Assembly: GCA_963667515.2 (NCBI GenBank)
Contig: CAXXXY010000007.1
Coordinates: 248,001-312,000, forward strand
DNA length: 64,000 nucleotides
From: VYDC01 sp963667515
GTDB lineage: Bacteria; Chloroflexota; Dehalococcoidia; UBA2979
Direction of reading: 5' to 3'
The first letter of the stretch is position 1, and every line of letters starts with the position of its first letter. Below are positions 9,280 to 17,950 of this stretch, in pieces. The notes below the pieces were generated by a model. The model did no database searches. It was not told the origin of the DNA and was given only the letters and a program-made list of their open reading frames with translations. The position numbers and the translations under genes were made by a program.

Positions 9280-10208
9280 CTAGCGGCGCCCGGCGGCGGC
9301 GGCGTGGCCGTGGTCGGGCCCGCCGTCCAGCGTGCCCGCGAGGCCCGCGATCTCGGGCTCGGCGCCGAAGATCATCAGCCGGTCGCCCGCCGCGAGCCGC
9401 GTCCCGCCCCGCGGTCCGGCGATGAACTCGCCGTCGGCGTGCAGCAGCCCCAGCACCCGCGTCTCGCGCGTCGACTCGAAGACCTCGGCGAGGGTGCGCC
9501 CGGCGGCGACTCGGCCGCGCCCGCGACCTCGATCTCGGCGAGCAGCTGTGCGCTGTCCGGCTGCTGCGCGGCGAACAGATCGACGAACTCGAGGATCAGC
9601 GGCTGCGCGATCGCGCGCGCCATGCGCCGGCCCGCGATCTGGTACGGCGAGATCACGCGGTTGGCGCCGGCCGTCGTCAACCGCTGCTCGCCGGAGGCGC
9701 TGCCGGCGCGCGCGCGGTCGAGGCCCGCCTGGCTGAGCACGGCCGCCTCCGTGGCGTCGCCCAGCAGCGTGACGTGCCCGGCCTCCCGGGCGCCTGCCAG
9801 CGCCTCCTCGCTCTTGTCGATCACCAGCAGCGGCCCGCCGCGCTGACTGAGCTCGCGGGCGATCGACTGACCCACGCGGCCGTAGCCGCAGACGACGATG
9901 TGGTCCTGCATATGGCGTATCCTCCGGCTACGCCGCCGCTCCCCCAGGCCCTCGGCGACGCCGCTGACCACGAACTGCTCCACCACCGCGACGGCGGTGT
10001 AGAACATCAGCCCCACGCCGCCGAGCACGAAGACGATGGTGAAGGCGCGCCCGCCGTCGTCCAGCGGTCGCACCTCCTCGTAGCCCACGGTCGTGAGCGT
10101 GACGACGACCGTGTAGAGGCCGTCGAACCAGCCGAAGTCCTCGACGAGCGCGTACCACGCGGTGCCGATGACGAAGAGCGCGCCGAGCGCGGCGAGCGGG
10201 AGGGCCAT
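9280..10208 (-). pseudogene. Two-TM potassium channel with RCK (TrkA) domains, degraded
   Basis: From ATG 10208 the protein has one TM helix, a pore loop (LTTVGYEEVRPL) and a second TM, then an RCK/TrkA-N Rossmann domain (HIVVCGYGRVGQSIAREL). Two lesions follow. About 35 residues normally found between GLDRARA and the SGEQRLTTAGANRVISPY segment are missing. Near 9512 the frame shifts, so the TrkA-C domain (TLAEVFESTRETRVLG, then RLMIFGAEPEIAG) continues in another frame to TAG 9280. The GYE filter variant itself occurs in this channel group. The family controls potassium conductance through ligand or nucleotide binding to RCK. The gene lies about 70 bp downstream of the VWA gene on the same strand. 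Confidence 0.8.
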
Positions 10209-10280
10209 GCGGCGAGCTGAGCGGCTCCCCCCGCTGCGAGCGCCCTGCCCTGCGCGGAGGTCTGGCCCGCGAGCAGCGCG

Positions 10281-12482
10281 CTAGGAGGCGCGACCCGAGA
10301 GCCGCTGCCGCTTGTTCTGCAGGTAGTCGACGAGGATGTACTCGCCGAGCTTGTCGGGCGTGGTGTAGAAGACGCGGCCGCCGTTGATCTTCGCCAGCTG
10401 GTTCACGAACTCCTTGAGGTAGTGGTTGCGATCGAGCATGAAGGTGTTGATCGTGATGTCCTGCCGCGAGACGCGCTTCACGGCCTTCAGCGTCTCGCGG
10501 ATCGTGACGGGGCTGGGCGGGTAGGCGAACTGCGAGCGTCCGCGCTCGAGGTGTGCCGTGGGCTCGCCGTCGGTGATCATCAGGATCTGCCGCGTGCCCC
10601 CGCGGTGGCGAGCCAGCAGCCGCTCCGCCAGCAGCAGCGCGTGGTGCATGTTGGTGCCCAGCACGGACTCGTCCCAGCGCACGTAGGGCAACTCGTCGGG
10701 GCGCAGCTCTCGCGCGTAGGCCGAGAAGCCAATGATGTAGAGGCTGTCGCGCGGGTACTGCGCGCGGATCAGGTTGTGCAGCGCCAGCGCCACCTTCTTC
10801 GCCGCCTGGAACGAGCCGCGCAGCGCCATCGACCACGAGAGGTCGACCATCATCACCGTGGTGGTCTGCGCCAGCTGCTCCGAGCGGTAGATCTCGAAGT
10901 CCTCGCCCGAGAGCTGCACGGGGGAGTGCGGGCCCTGCCGCTCCAGCGCGTTCATGACCGTGCGCTCGATGTGCAGGTGGAACGGGTCGCCGAACTCGTA
11001 GGGCTTCGTGTCGTCGGTGCGCTCGCCGTGGCGGCCGGCCTCCGGCAGCGGGTGGTTGCCGAAGCCGTGCCGCCGCAGCTGCTGGAAGATCTCCACCAGC
11101 GCCTTCTGGCCGATGGTGCGGGTGCCGCGCGGGGTGAGCTCCCAGCTGTCGCCCTCGCGGCGGATGTAGCCCGCGCGCTCCAGCACCTCCAGCAGCTGCT
11201 TGAGCTGCTCGAAGTCGTCGACGGCGTCTTCGCCCAGCAGCTCGCGCAGCGCGTCGAGGTCCACGTTGTCCAGGTCGCCGCCGTACTGCGCGCGCTCCAG
11301 CCCGCGCTCCAGGTCGTCGATGTCGTGCATCTCGTCCATCAGCCGCAGCGCGGCGCGCAGGTCGATGCCCTCGTCGCCGCGGAAGGGGTAGGCGCCGGCC
11401 TGCGGCTCGCCCGACGGCGAGAGGAACTCCATGCTCTGCGCGAGCTCGGAGAGCTCCGCCTGCAGCTCCGCGTCGCGCAGCTTCTCGGAGAGCAGGCCCT
11501 GGAGCTGCTGCCGCTGCTCGGACGAGAGCGACTCCATCAGCGACTGCATCGCCTGCATCTGCGCCTGCATCTGCGCGATCAGCTCGTCGAGGCTCGAAGG
11601 CCTGTTCTCGCCGAACATGTCGCCGTACTTTTCCATGAAGCCGTCGAAGTCCGGCTCCTCGCCGCGCATGCGCTGCGTGAGCATGTCGTTGAGGTCGCGC
11701 ACCATCTGCTTCATGCGCTCGGTGTCGCCCTCGGACATCTTGTTGACCATCTTCGAGACGTCCTGGAAGAAGGACTCGGTCATCGCCTGGCGGAGCTGCT
11801 GCAGCAGCTCCTGGAAGCGGTGCTGCGCGTCCGGGTTCAGGAACTCGTAGCCTCGCAGCGCGCCCACCTGGCCGGGCGCGTCGGGCGGGAGCTCGTCCAG
11901 GAAGCCGCGCTTGCGCTCGGCGATGCGGCGCAGCATGTCCGAGAGGTCGGGCTCGCCGCCGGGGGCGCCCGCTGTCGCGCTCGAGGGGCTGCCGCGCTCC
12001 CCGCCCGCCTCGCCCGCAGCGTCGTCGCCGGCGGCACCGCTCGGGGGCCTCGCGCCCGCGGGAGCGCCCGCCTCGGCGGGTGCGCCGGGCGATCCGTCGG
12101 TCTCGGCGCCGGGCTCGCCGCTCGGCGCGGGCGGGGCGTCGACGTCGACGCCGGCCTCGCGCAGCCGCTGCTTGATGGTGTCGCGCTCCATGCGCAGGAT
12201 CTCGTCGAGCTGCTTGCTGACGTCCTCCATCACCCCGCCCAGGTCGAAGCGGTCCAGCCGCTCGCGGCGCTGCTGGCGGACCTGCTGGAGCATGTCGCGG
12301 AGCCCGGGGACGCGCCCGCCGGGGGCGCCGCGGATGCCGCGCTGCATCATGTTGCGCAGCGCGTGCTGGAGGTCGCCGAAGTTCATCAGGTCGTCGGAGA
12401 GCGCCTCGAGCACCTTCTCGGCGTCCAGCGACGGCAGCTCCTGCGAGCCGTCCCACTCGCTGTAGCGGTAGCGGATGGCCAT
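10281..12482 (-). CDS. VWA-domain protein partnered with a MoxR-type ATPase
   Basis: This 733-residue protein has a long acidic, helical N-terminal region with a Gly/Ala/Pro-rich insert (about 105-165). The C-terminal von Willebrand A domain carries the MIDAS motif DLSWS (about 545) and TDGEPTAH. Upstream are many Met, Gln and Leu-rich helices. VWA proteins of this type bind a MoxR/ChlI-like AAA+ ATPase and act in metal insertion or protein-complex maturation. That ATPase is encoded immediately upstream with 4 bp between the genes, so the two are almost certainly co-transcribed. The target is unknown. The stop is TAG within CTAG. Confidence 0.88.
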   Translation of the reverse strand: MAIRYRYSEWDGSQELPSLDAEKVLEALSDDLMNFGDLQHALRNMMQRGIRGAPGGRVPGLRDMLQQVRQQRRERLDRFDLGGVMEDVSKQLDEILRMERDTIKQRLREAGVDVDAPPAPSGEPGAETDGSPGAPAEAGAPAGARPPSGAAGDDAAGEAGGERGSPSSATAGAPGGEPDLSDMLRRIAERKRGFLDELPPDAPGQVGALRGYEFLNPDAQHRFQELLQQLRQAMTESFFQDVSKMVNKMSEGDTERMKQMVRDLNDMLTQRMRGEEPDFDGFMEKYGDMFGENRPSSLDELIAQMQAQMQAMQSLMESLSSEQRQQLQGLLSEKLRDAELQAELSELAQSMEFLSPSGEPQAGAYPFRGDEGIDLRAALRLMDEMHDIDDLERGLERAQYGGDLDNVDLDALRELLGEDAVDDFEQLKQLLEVLERAGYIRREGDSWELTPRGTRTIGQKALVEIFQQLRRHGFGNHPLPEAGRHGERTDDTKPYEFGDPFHLHIERTVMNALERQGPHSPVQLSGEDFEIYRSEQLAQTTTVMMVDLSWSMALRGSFQAAKKVALALHNLIRAQYPRDSLYIIGFSAYARELRPDELPYVRWDESVLGTNMHHALLLAERLLARHRGGTRQILMITDGEPTAHLERGRSQFAYPPSPVTIRETLKAVKRVSRQDITINTFMLDRNHYLKEFVNQLAKINGGRVFYTTPDKLGEYILVDYLQNKRQRLSGRAS

Positions 12483-12486
12483 GGCG

Positions 12487-13896
12487 CTAGCCCCGGTACC
12501 GCGCCTGGCCGGCGAGCGAGTCCTTGTTGAGCCGCTTGTTGAGGTGCAGCCCCTCCAGCACGAACTCGATCGCCGAGGCCTGCACCGCGGGCGAGCCGCC
12601 GGGCGCGACGCGCTCCACGGCGTCGCGCAGCCCCTCGAACTGGGTGAGCAGCCGCTGGTAGCTCGCGGTGGGCAGCGCCTCGCCGATCTCGGCGGCGGCG
12701 CCCTCCGAGAACGCCTCGATCACCGGCTCGAGGTCGGCGACGGAGCAGCGGCGGTTGAAGACGGCGACCACGGCGCCCTGCAGCAGCCGCTCGATGACCT
12801 GCTCGTCGCGGCCCTCCTCGACGGTCTCGAGCTCGACCTTCCCCTGCAGCGCCGGTATCACGAACGGCAGGTCGGAGATGCGCGGCACCACCGTCTCCTC
12901 GCTGAGCCGGATGGCGCGGCGCAGCGCGTTCGCCAGCAGCGCCTCGTAGTTCGCGACGGAGGCGCGCACGGAGACGCCCGAGCGCTGGTTCACGTCGGGC
13001 GAGCGCCGCGCCAAGCGCGTGATCTCTGCGACGATCTCCTTCATGTGGTCGGGGACCACCACCTCGAGCTCGTCCGCGCGGTAGGGGCGGCTCTCCGCCT
13101 CCATGATCGCGATCTCGTGCTCCAGCGCCTGCGGGTAGTGGGTCCGGATCTGCGAGCCGTAGCGATCCTTGAGCGGCGTGATGATGCGCCCGCGGTTGGT
13201 GTAGTCCTCCGGGTTCGCCGTCGCGACGATCAGCACGTCGAGCGCGAGGCGCACCTTGTGGCCGCGGATCTGGATGTCGCGCTCCTCCATCACGTTGAGC
13301 AGCCCCACCTGGATGCGCTCGGCGAGGTCGGGCAGCTCGTTGATGGCGAAGATGCCGCGGTTGGTGTGCGGGATCAGGCCGTAGTGCATCGTCAGCTCGT
13401 CGGAGAGGTAGCGCCCCTCGGCGACCTTGATCGGGTCGATCTCGCCGATCAGGTCGGCGATCGTGATGTCGGGGGTGGCGAGCTTCTCGGCGAAGCGCTC
13501 GTCGCGGTGCATCCAGCGCACCGGCGCGTCCTCGCCCCGCTCCTCCAGCAGCAGGCGGGCCTGCGCGCTGATCGGGGCGAAGGGGTTCTCGGGGATCTCG
13601 ACGCCGTCGAGCACCGGCGTCCACTCGTCCAGCAGGCTCGTGAGGCTGCGGATGATCCGCGTCTTCGCCTGCCCGCGCTCGCCCAGCAGGATCACGTCCT
13701 GCCCCGAGAGGATCGCGTTCTCCAGCTGCGGGATCACGGTCTCGTCGAAGCCGACGATGCCGGGAAAGAGGTCGCGCCCCTCCCGGAGTCCCGCGATCAG
13801 GTTGCGGCGCAGCTCCTCGCGGACCGGCAGCACCTCGTAGCCGGCCTCGCGCAGCTCGCGCAGCTCGCGCACGGTGCTGGGTCGCTCGTCGACCAC
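12487..13896 (-). CDS. MoxR/magnesium-chelatase-I-like AAA+ ATPase
   Basis: I place the start at GTG 13896 because AAGGAGG lies 7 nt upstream, giving 469 residues. The AAA+ core has Walker A LLGERGQAKTR (about 71-80), a sensor region DVLIVATANPEDY and an intact Walker B-like GIFAINELPDLAERIQ. The helix-rich C-terminus ends at TAG 12487. It is close to ChlI/BchI and sigma-54-like MoxR ATPases. The role is probably as a chaperone-type remodelling ATPase working with the VWA protein encoded 4 bp downstream. No chlorophyll or cobalt genes are nearby, so a chelatase function is not supported by context. Confidence 0.9.
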   Translation of the reverse strand: MVDERPSTVRELRELREAGYEVLPVREELRRNLIAGLREGRDLFPGIVGFDETVIPQLENAILSGQDVILLGERGQAKTRIIRSLTSLLDEWTPVLDGVEIPENPFAPISAQARLLLEERGEDAPVRWMHRDERFAEKLATPDITIADLIGEIDPIKVAEGRYLSDELTMHYGLIPHTNRGIFAINELPDLAERIQVGLLNVMEERDIQIRGHKVRLALDVLIVATANPEDYTNRGRIITPLKDRYGSQIRTHYPQALEHEIAIMEAESRPYRADELEVVVPDHMKEIVAEITRLARRSPDVNQRSGVSVRASVANYEALLANALRRAIRLSEETVVPRISDLPFVIPALQGKVELETVEEGRDEQVIERLLQGAVVAVFNRRCSVADLEPVIEAFSEGAAAEIGEALPTASYQRLLTQFEGLRDAVERVAPGGSPAVQASAIEFVLEGLHLNKRLNKDSLAGQARYRG

Positions 13897-14119
13897 GTCC
13901 GGGCCTCCTTGGGGTGTCGGGCGATCAGCCGGCCCTCCGGCGGGCCCCCGGGGGCTGCGGGCGGGCGCCGCTCCCGCCGCGCCCAGTATACGCGGCGGCC
14001 GGCCGCAGCCGCGTCGGCGGCGGAGAGCGCGCGTGGGCGGAGGCGCGTGCACGCAGAGGGGGGTGACGAGAACGCGCCCCGTACGGGGCGCGTGCGAAGC
14101 GGCGAGCGAGCGGCGCCTG

Positions 14120-14467
14120 CTAGGAGGCGGCCTCCGCGCCCTGGTCGCCAGCAGTGACGGTGGAGATGAGATCGGGGCGCCGCGCCAGCAGCGAGACGGC
14201 CGAGCCGAGCTTCGAGTCCCGCACGACGATGACCTCGGGAGAGCCGATCAGATCGCCCAGCGGCACGTCGAGGGCGCCCGCCACCTCCAGCAGCGTCGCC
14301 AGCGGCAGGTCGCGCTTCCCGGTCTCGTAGTTGGAGAGCGATGCCTGCGTGATGTGGGAGGCGCGCGCCACCTCGGCCTGCGACAGCGAGCGGCGCAGGC
14401 GCCACTCGCGAATCCGCTGCCCGGTGGCGCTTCGCCGCTCCGTCTCGGCGCCGTTTCTCGCTGCCAC
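14120..14467 (-). CDS. XRE-family helix-turn-helix regulator
   Basis: This 115-residue protein has a Cro/CI-type HTH at about residues 17-70 (QRIREWRLRRSLSQAEVAR, then ASLSNYETGKRDLP), followed by a short acidic tail. It should bind DNA as a dimer. A promoter with a palindrome over the probable transcription start lies directly upstream (14520-14570), suggesting autoregulation. It precedes the MoxR-VWA pair by about 220 bp on the same strand and could regulate it, but this is inference. Confidence 0.88.
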   Translation of the reverse strand: MAARNGAETERRSATGQRIREWRLRRSLSQAEVARASHITQASLSNYETGKRDLPLATLLEVAGALDVPLGDLIGSPEVIVVRDSKLGSAVSLLARRPDLISTVTAGDQGAEAAS

Positions 14468-14519
14468 GGTGGCCTTCTCTCGATGCGGGTGGTAACGCTG
14501 AGCGACTCAGCGCCCGGCG

Positions 14520-14570
14520 CTTGTGCGATCCGACACAAGCGATTATGCACGCAATCCAGGGAATCGGCAA
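14520..14570 (-). promoter_or_regulatory. Promoter with palindromic operator for the XRE regulator
   Basis: Read on the minus strand there is a -35 box TTGCCG (14570-14565), a 17-bp spacer and a -10 box CATAAT (14547-14542). A perfect 6-8-6 inverted repeat follows at once: CTTGTG, 8 bp, CACAAG (14539-14520). The palindrome covers the expected transcription start and lies about 50 bp before the XRE start codon, the usual place for a self-repressing operator. Confidence 0.5.
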
Positions 14571-14687
14571 GCGGACAGCCGATCGGCCAACGAGCGAGCC
14601 GGCTGGCTAGTCGGTGACGGGTCGCAGCACCACGAAGCCGCGCCGAGCGTCTTTGGCGCGCGCTCTCTGGCGCGCCCGTGCCGCGCT

Positions 14688-15455
14688 CTACGGGGCGTCG
14701 GCCCCGGGCAGGATCTCGATCTCGGCGCGGCGCCCGATGAAGAGCTGCCAGACCACGCCCTCGTCCGAGGTCCGGAACCAGATGTCGCGGTGCAGCCCGT
14801 GCACGGCGCTTCCGGTGTCGGCGCAGGTGTAGGCGCGGCCCGTCGGGTCGCCGACGATGCGGAAGCGCTGCCCGAGGTAGGCGTAGTCGCACGCCGCCGC
14901 GCCCGAGTAGACGATGTCGCCGTCCCGCATATGGCCGCAGAACGTGCCGCCGTCGCCGATCGGCGAATCGGGCGTCGCGCGGTCGCAGTAGTAGAACGTG
15001 ATCGGCGCGATCACGCGGTCGCCGCGTCCGAGCGACGGCGTGCCGCTCGTGGTCACCGCGAGCGTCGCCGATGTGCCACGCGCCCGCAGCGTCGCGACGG
15101 CGTCGAGGTCGCTGGTGCGCGGGAGCAGTGCCGAGACGGACTCCGCCGCCCAGCCGGAAGTCGCGAGCGTGGAGCGGACGCCGTCGTGGTCGGCGCTCGT
15201 CGCGGCGCGCTCGGCGCCCGCCGAGAGCTGGCCGAGGACCGCGCGCGCCACGTCGGCGCCGGCGTGGCGCGCGAGCAGCGCCAGCGGCGGCGGGCCCTCG
15301 GGCGCGGGCTCTGGCGCGATCGCGGCGGCGGCGAACGCGCCGGGCGGCTCGGCGAGCGGCGCCGCCGCGAGCGTGGCGAAGGCCACGCCGACGGCGAGCG
15401 TCAGCGCGAGCGTGCTGATCGCGGCCGCCTGGGCGGCCCAGCGTCGAATCGCCAT
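14688..15455 (-). CDS. Secreted protein with 3D-type double-psi beta-barrel domain
   Basis: The 255-residue protein starts with a signal-peptide-like stretch (MAIRRWAAQAAAISTLALTL, hydrophobic to about 30) and a helical Ala-rich region. The C-terminal domain (about 145-240) contains GDGGTFCGH, ACDYAYLGQRFRI, TCADTGSAVHG and LHRDIWF. The three spaced Asp residues in that order are the hallmark of the 3D domain found in MltA/YuiC/Rpf-like cell-wall enzymes. A role in peptidoglycan remodelling outside the membrane is likely but not proven. Cys pairs in the domain could form disulfides. It ends with TAG. Confidence 0.75.
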   Translation of the reverse strand: MAIRRWAAQAAAISTLALTLAVGVAFATLAAAPLAEPPGAFAAAAIAPEPAPEGPPPLALLARHAGADVARAVLGQLSAGAERAATSADHDGVRSTLATSGWAAESVSALLPRTSDLDAVATLRARGTSATLAVTTSGTPSLGRGDRVIAPITFYYCDRATPDSPIGDGGTFCGHMRDGDIVYSGAAACDYAYLGQRFRIVGDPTGRAYTCADTGSAVHGLHRDIWFRTSDEGVVWQLFIGRRAEIEILPGADAP

Positions 15456-15632
15456 CTATCCCCCATCGATCGCCGCCCCGGCTGTCGCCGACCGGCGCCG
15501 CAGTATGCAGGCGCGGGCGCCCAGCGCCCACCCGGCGATCGTCGGCGCGTGGACAGGCTGTGGACACCGGGCCCCGGCCCGCGTGCGCGAGCGCGTACGC
15601 CGGGCGTGGAGGTGCGAGCGGGCGCGAGCGCT

Positions 15633-16994
15633 CTAGCCGAGCAGCCCCTCCGCGCGCAGGTCGCCGACTGCGGCGCGGAACGCCTCGAGCGTGCGGTCGA
15701 TCTCGGCGTCGCCGTGCGCCGAGGAGAGCATCCCGCCCGTGCCCATCAGGTCGACGCCGTGCGTGAAGAGCGCCCACTTCAGCGGTCGCTCCAGCTCGGG
15801 GCGCACGCCCGGCGGCGCGGTGGCGGCGGCCCACTCGACATCGGCGGGGCGCGGCACGCCCGCGCCTCGCGCCGGCTCGCCGAGGTTGAGGTGCCACATC
15901 GAGGAGACGCCCCACGCCGAGCCCGGCACGGAGAGCTCCTCGAAGAGCGCGTTCAGCCCGCGCACCAGCCGCTCGCAGGCAGCGTCGGCGCGCGCCGTCT
16001 CCTCGCCGCCCGCGATCAGCCGCAGCGCCGCCGTCCCGGCGGCGGCCGAGACGGGGTTCGCGTTGAAGGTGCCCTGGTGCTGCACGCGGATGCGGCCGTT
16101 CCACTCGGAGTCGTCGTCGCGAATCTCGAGCATCGAGACGATGTCATCGCGGCCGGTGACGCAGCCGCCGGGGAGGCCGCCCGCCACGATCTTCGCGTGC
16201 GTCGAGAGATCGGGCGTGACGCCGAAGCGCTGCTGCGCCCCGCCCGGCGCGAGGCGGAAGCCCGTGATCACCTCGTCGAGGATCAGCAGCGTGCTCGCCT
16301 CGGCGGTGGCCTGCCGCGCCGCGTGCAGGTAGGCGGGCGGCAGCGGGTGCGTGCCCCAGTGCGCGCCCGTCGGCTCGAGGATCACAGCGGCCACGTCGCG
16401 CTGCGCCAGCCGCTCGCGCAGCGCCGCCTCGTCGCCCGCGGGCAGCACGGTGAGCGCGTCGTAGAAGCCGGGCGGCACGCCGGGCGAGCTGGGGCGCGGG
16501 TCGTCGGCGGTGGCGCGGCCGACGGCGAGGTCGTGCCAGCCGTGGAAGTGCTCGGCGAGCTTCACGACGTGCTCGCGGCCCGTGTAGGCGCGCGCCAGCC
16601 GCAGCGCCATCATCGTCGCCTCGGTGCCGGAGCTGGTGAAGCGCACGCGCTCCCCGCACGGGACCATCGCCAGCACCTGCTCCGCCCACTCGAGCTCGCG
16701 CGGGTGGGAGGAGCCGAAGTGCGTGCCGTCCGCGAGCGCCTCGCGCACCGCCTCCATCACCTCGGGGCGGTTGTGGCCCAGCAGCAGCGCGCCGTGGCCG
16801 CCGATGTAGTCGACGAACTCGTTGCCGTCCACGTCCCACTTGCGCGCGCCGTCGGCGCGCTCGACGTAGATCGGGAACGGCGAGAAGGCGCGGATGTCGT
16901 GCGTGACGCCCGAGGGGAAGAGCCGGCCGGCGCGGGCGGCCAGCTGCCGGGAGCGGGGGTGCATCGCCTCGTAGCGCTCGAGGATCGACGGCAC
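15633..16994 (-). CDS. Class III aminotransferase, glutamate-1-semialdehyde aminomutase-like
   Basis: Starting at GTG 16994, which has GGAGAGG 6 nt upstream, the protein is 453 residues. It carries fold-type I PLP features: SSGTEATMMALRLARAYTG (phosphate-binding loop), the cofactor Asp in LLILDEVITGFRL and the Schiff-base Lys in HAKIVAGGLPGG (about Lys267). HQGTFNANP is the family's Thr/Asn loop. It resembles GSA aminomutase, but no other haem gene is adjacent. Many homologues are aminotransferases of unknown substrate, so hemL is not assigned. The gene diverges from the pterin dehydratase gene. Confidence 0.85.
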   Translation of the reverse strand: MPSILERYEAMHPRSRQLAARAGRLFPSGVTHDIRAFSPFPIYVERADGARKWDVDGNEFVDYIGGHGALLLGHNRPEVMEAVREALADGTHFGSSHPRELEWAEQVLAMVPCGERVRFTSSGTEATMMALRLARAYTGREHVVKLAEHFHGWHDLAVGRATADDPRPSSPGVPPGFYDALTVLPAGDEAALRERLAQRDVAAVILEPTGAHWGTHPLPPAYLHAARQATAEASTLLILDEVITGFRLAPGGAQQRFGVTPDLSTHAKIVAGGLPGGCVTGRDDIVSMLEIRDDDSEWNGRIRVQHQGTFNANPVSAAAGTAALRLIAGGEETARADAACERLVRGLNALFEELSVPGSAWGVSSMWHLNLGEPARGAGVPRPADVEWAAATAPPGVRPELERPLKWALFTHGVDLMGTGGMLSSAHGDAEIDRTLEAFRAAVGDLRAEGLLG

Positions 16995-17088
16995 GGCGAC
17001 CTCTCCAGCCACGCTCGTGGGGCGGCTCGCCCCGCCGTCCATGCGGCCTCGCAGCAGTCTCCCGCCGGTGGGCAGGCGGGGCAAGCCG

Positions 17089-17138
17089 CGCCCCTGCTCG
17101 GCGCGGGCGCCCGCGCCCCTGCTCCGCGCGGGCGCCCG
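17089..17138. repeat. 25-bp tandem duplication in a divergent promoter region
   Basis: Two 25-bp units (17089-17113 and 17114-17138) starting CGCCCCTGCTC differ at one base. They lie between the aminotransferase and pterin dehydratase genes, just before a TATGCT that could be the -10 of the plus-strand promoter. Confidence 0.85.
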
Positions 17139-17200
17139 CGCTATGCTCGCGCCTCGGCGGCTCGCCGCTGCGAGCGCCGACGGACGAGGGGAGCGCGCGC

Positions 17201-17482
17201 ATGGCGAGGCTGAGCGACGACGAGATCGAGCGCGAGCTGGGCTCGCTCCCCGGCTGGCGGCGCGAGGGCGACGCGATCGCCCGCGACTACGAGCTCGCCG
17301 ACTTCGTGGCGGCGCTGGGGCTGATCGCGCAGATCGGCGCGCTGGCGGAGCGCGCCGACCACCACCCCACGCTGACGAACACCTACAACCGCATAGGCGT
17401 CGAGCTCTCCACGCACGATGCGGGCGGCATCACCGCCAACGACTTCGCGCTCGCCCGCGCGATCGAGGCTCGCGCGAGCTGA
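17201..17482 (+). CDS. Pterin-4a-carbinolamine dehydratase
   Basis: This 93-residue protein matches the usual size and fold of PCD/DCoH enzymes. It carries the signature E-R-A-D-H-H-P (about residues 48-54) followed by TLTNTYNRIGVELSTHDAGG, as in the family. The enzyme dehydrates 4a-hydroxy-tetrahydropterin after aromatic amino acid hydroxylation, or acts in molybdopterin-related or other pterin recycling. No hydroxylase is nearby. ATG 17201 is preceded by GAGGGGAG. The gene ends in TGA and is followed 24 bp later by the GNAT gene, probably in one transcript. Confidence 0.92.
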   Translation: MARLSDDEIERELGSLPGWRREGDAIARDYELADFVAALGLIAQIGALAERADHHPTLTNTYNRIGVELSTHDAGGITANDFALARAIEARAS

Positions 17483-17505
17483 GGCGCGCGATCGGGGGCG
17501 GGACG

Positions 17506-17949
17506 ATGGCGGGCGCGCAACGCCCGGTGTGTCGCGTGGCTCCGCCGGTCACGAGCGCCGAGCTCAATCGGCTGTTCCGCGCCTCGTGGCCCGACCACCG
17601 CGATCGCGACTTCCAGCCGGTGCTCGCCCGCAGCCTGACCTACCTGTGCTGCCATCGGGGTGGCGAGCCGATTGGCTTCGTGAACGTCGCCCGGGACGGC
17701 GGCGTGCACGCCTTCCTGCTCGACGTGACGGTCCACCCCGCCGAGCGACGGCGCGGGCTCGGCGTCGAGCTCGTGACGCGGTCGGCCGCGGTATGCCGCG
17801 AGCGCGGCATGGAGTGGCTGCACGTCGACTACGAGGCGCGGCTGGCGCCGGTCTACGAGCGCTGCGGCTTCGCCGACGCGGCGGCGGGGCTGATCCGGCT
17901 GGGCGCCCCAGCCGAGCCGGCGGTGAGGGTGGAGCCGCCCGGCGACTAG
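17506..17949 (+). CDS. GNAT-family N-acetyltransferase
   Basis: This 147-residue protein has the acetyl-CoA-binding motif A in LDVTVHPAERRRGLGVELV (R/Q-x-x-G-x-G/A type) and a motif B region VYERCGF. It should transfer an acetyl group to an amine. The substrate is unknown. ATG 17506 follows a GGGGGCGGGA stretch. The stop TAG is in CTAG and abuts IS481 copy 3. Before the insertion this same CTAG also held the stop of the convergent hydrolase now at 19002. Confidence 0.85.
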   Translation: MAGAQRPVCRVAPPVTSAELNRLFRASWPDHRDRDFQPVLARSLTYLCCHRGGEPIGFVNVARDGGVHAFLLDVTVHPAERRRGLGVELVTRSAAVCRERGMEWLHVDYEARLAPVYERCGFADAAAGLIRLGAPAEPAVRVEPPGD

Positions 17950-17950
17950 C

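Noticed and set aside
9375..10208. GYE instead of GYG in the potassium-channel filter as a novel selectivity filter
   Set aside because: GYE/GFE-type pores are, to my knowledge, common in this two-TM RCK channel group. The gene is in any case deleted and frameshifted.
12475..14157. Long plus-strand open frame (about 560 codons) antisense to the MoxR gene, and many similar antisense frames elsewhere
   Set aside because: Very high GC removes stop codons from all frames. The translated products are His/Arg/Gln-rich without domains, and the opposite strand encodes clear conserved proteins.
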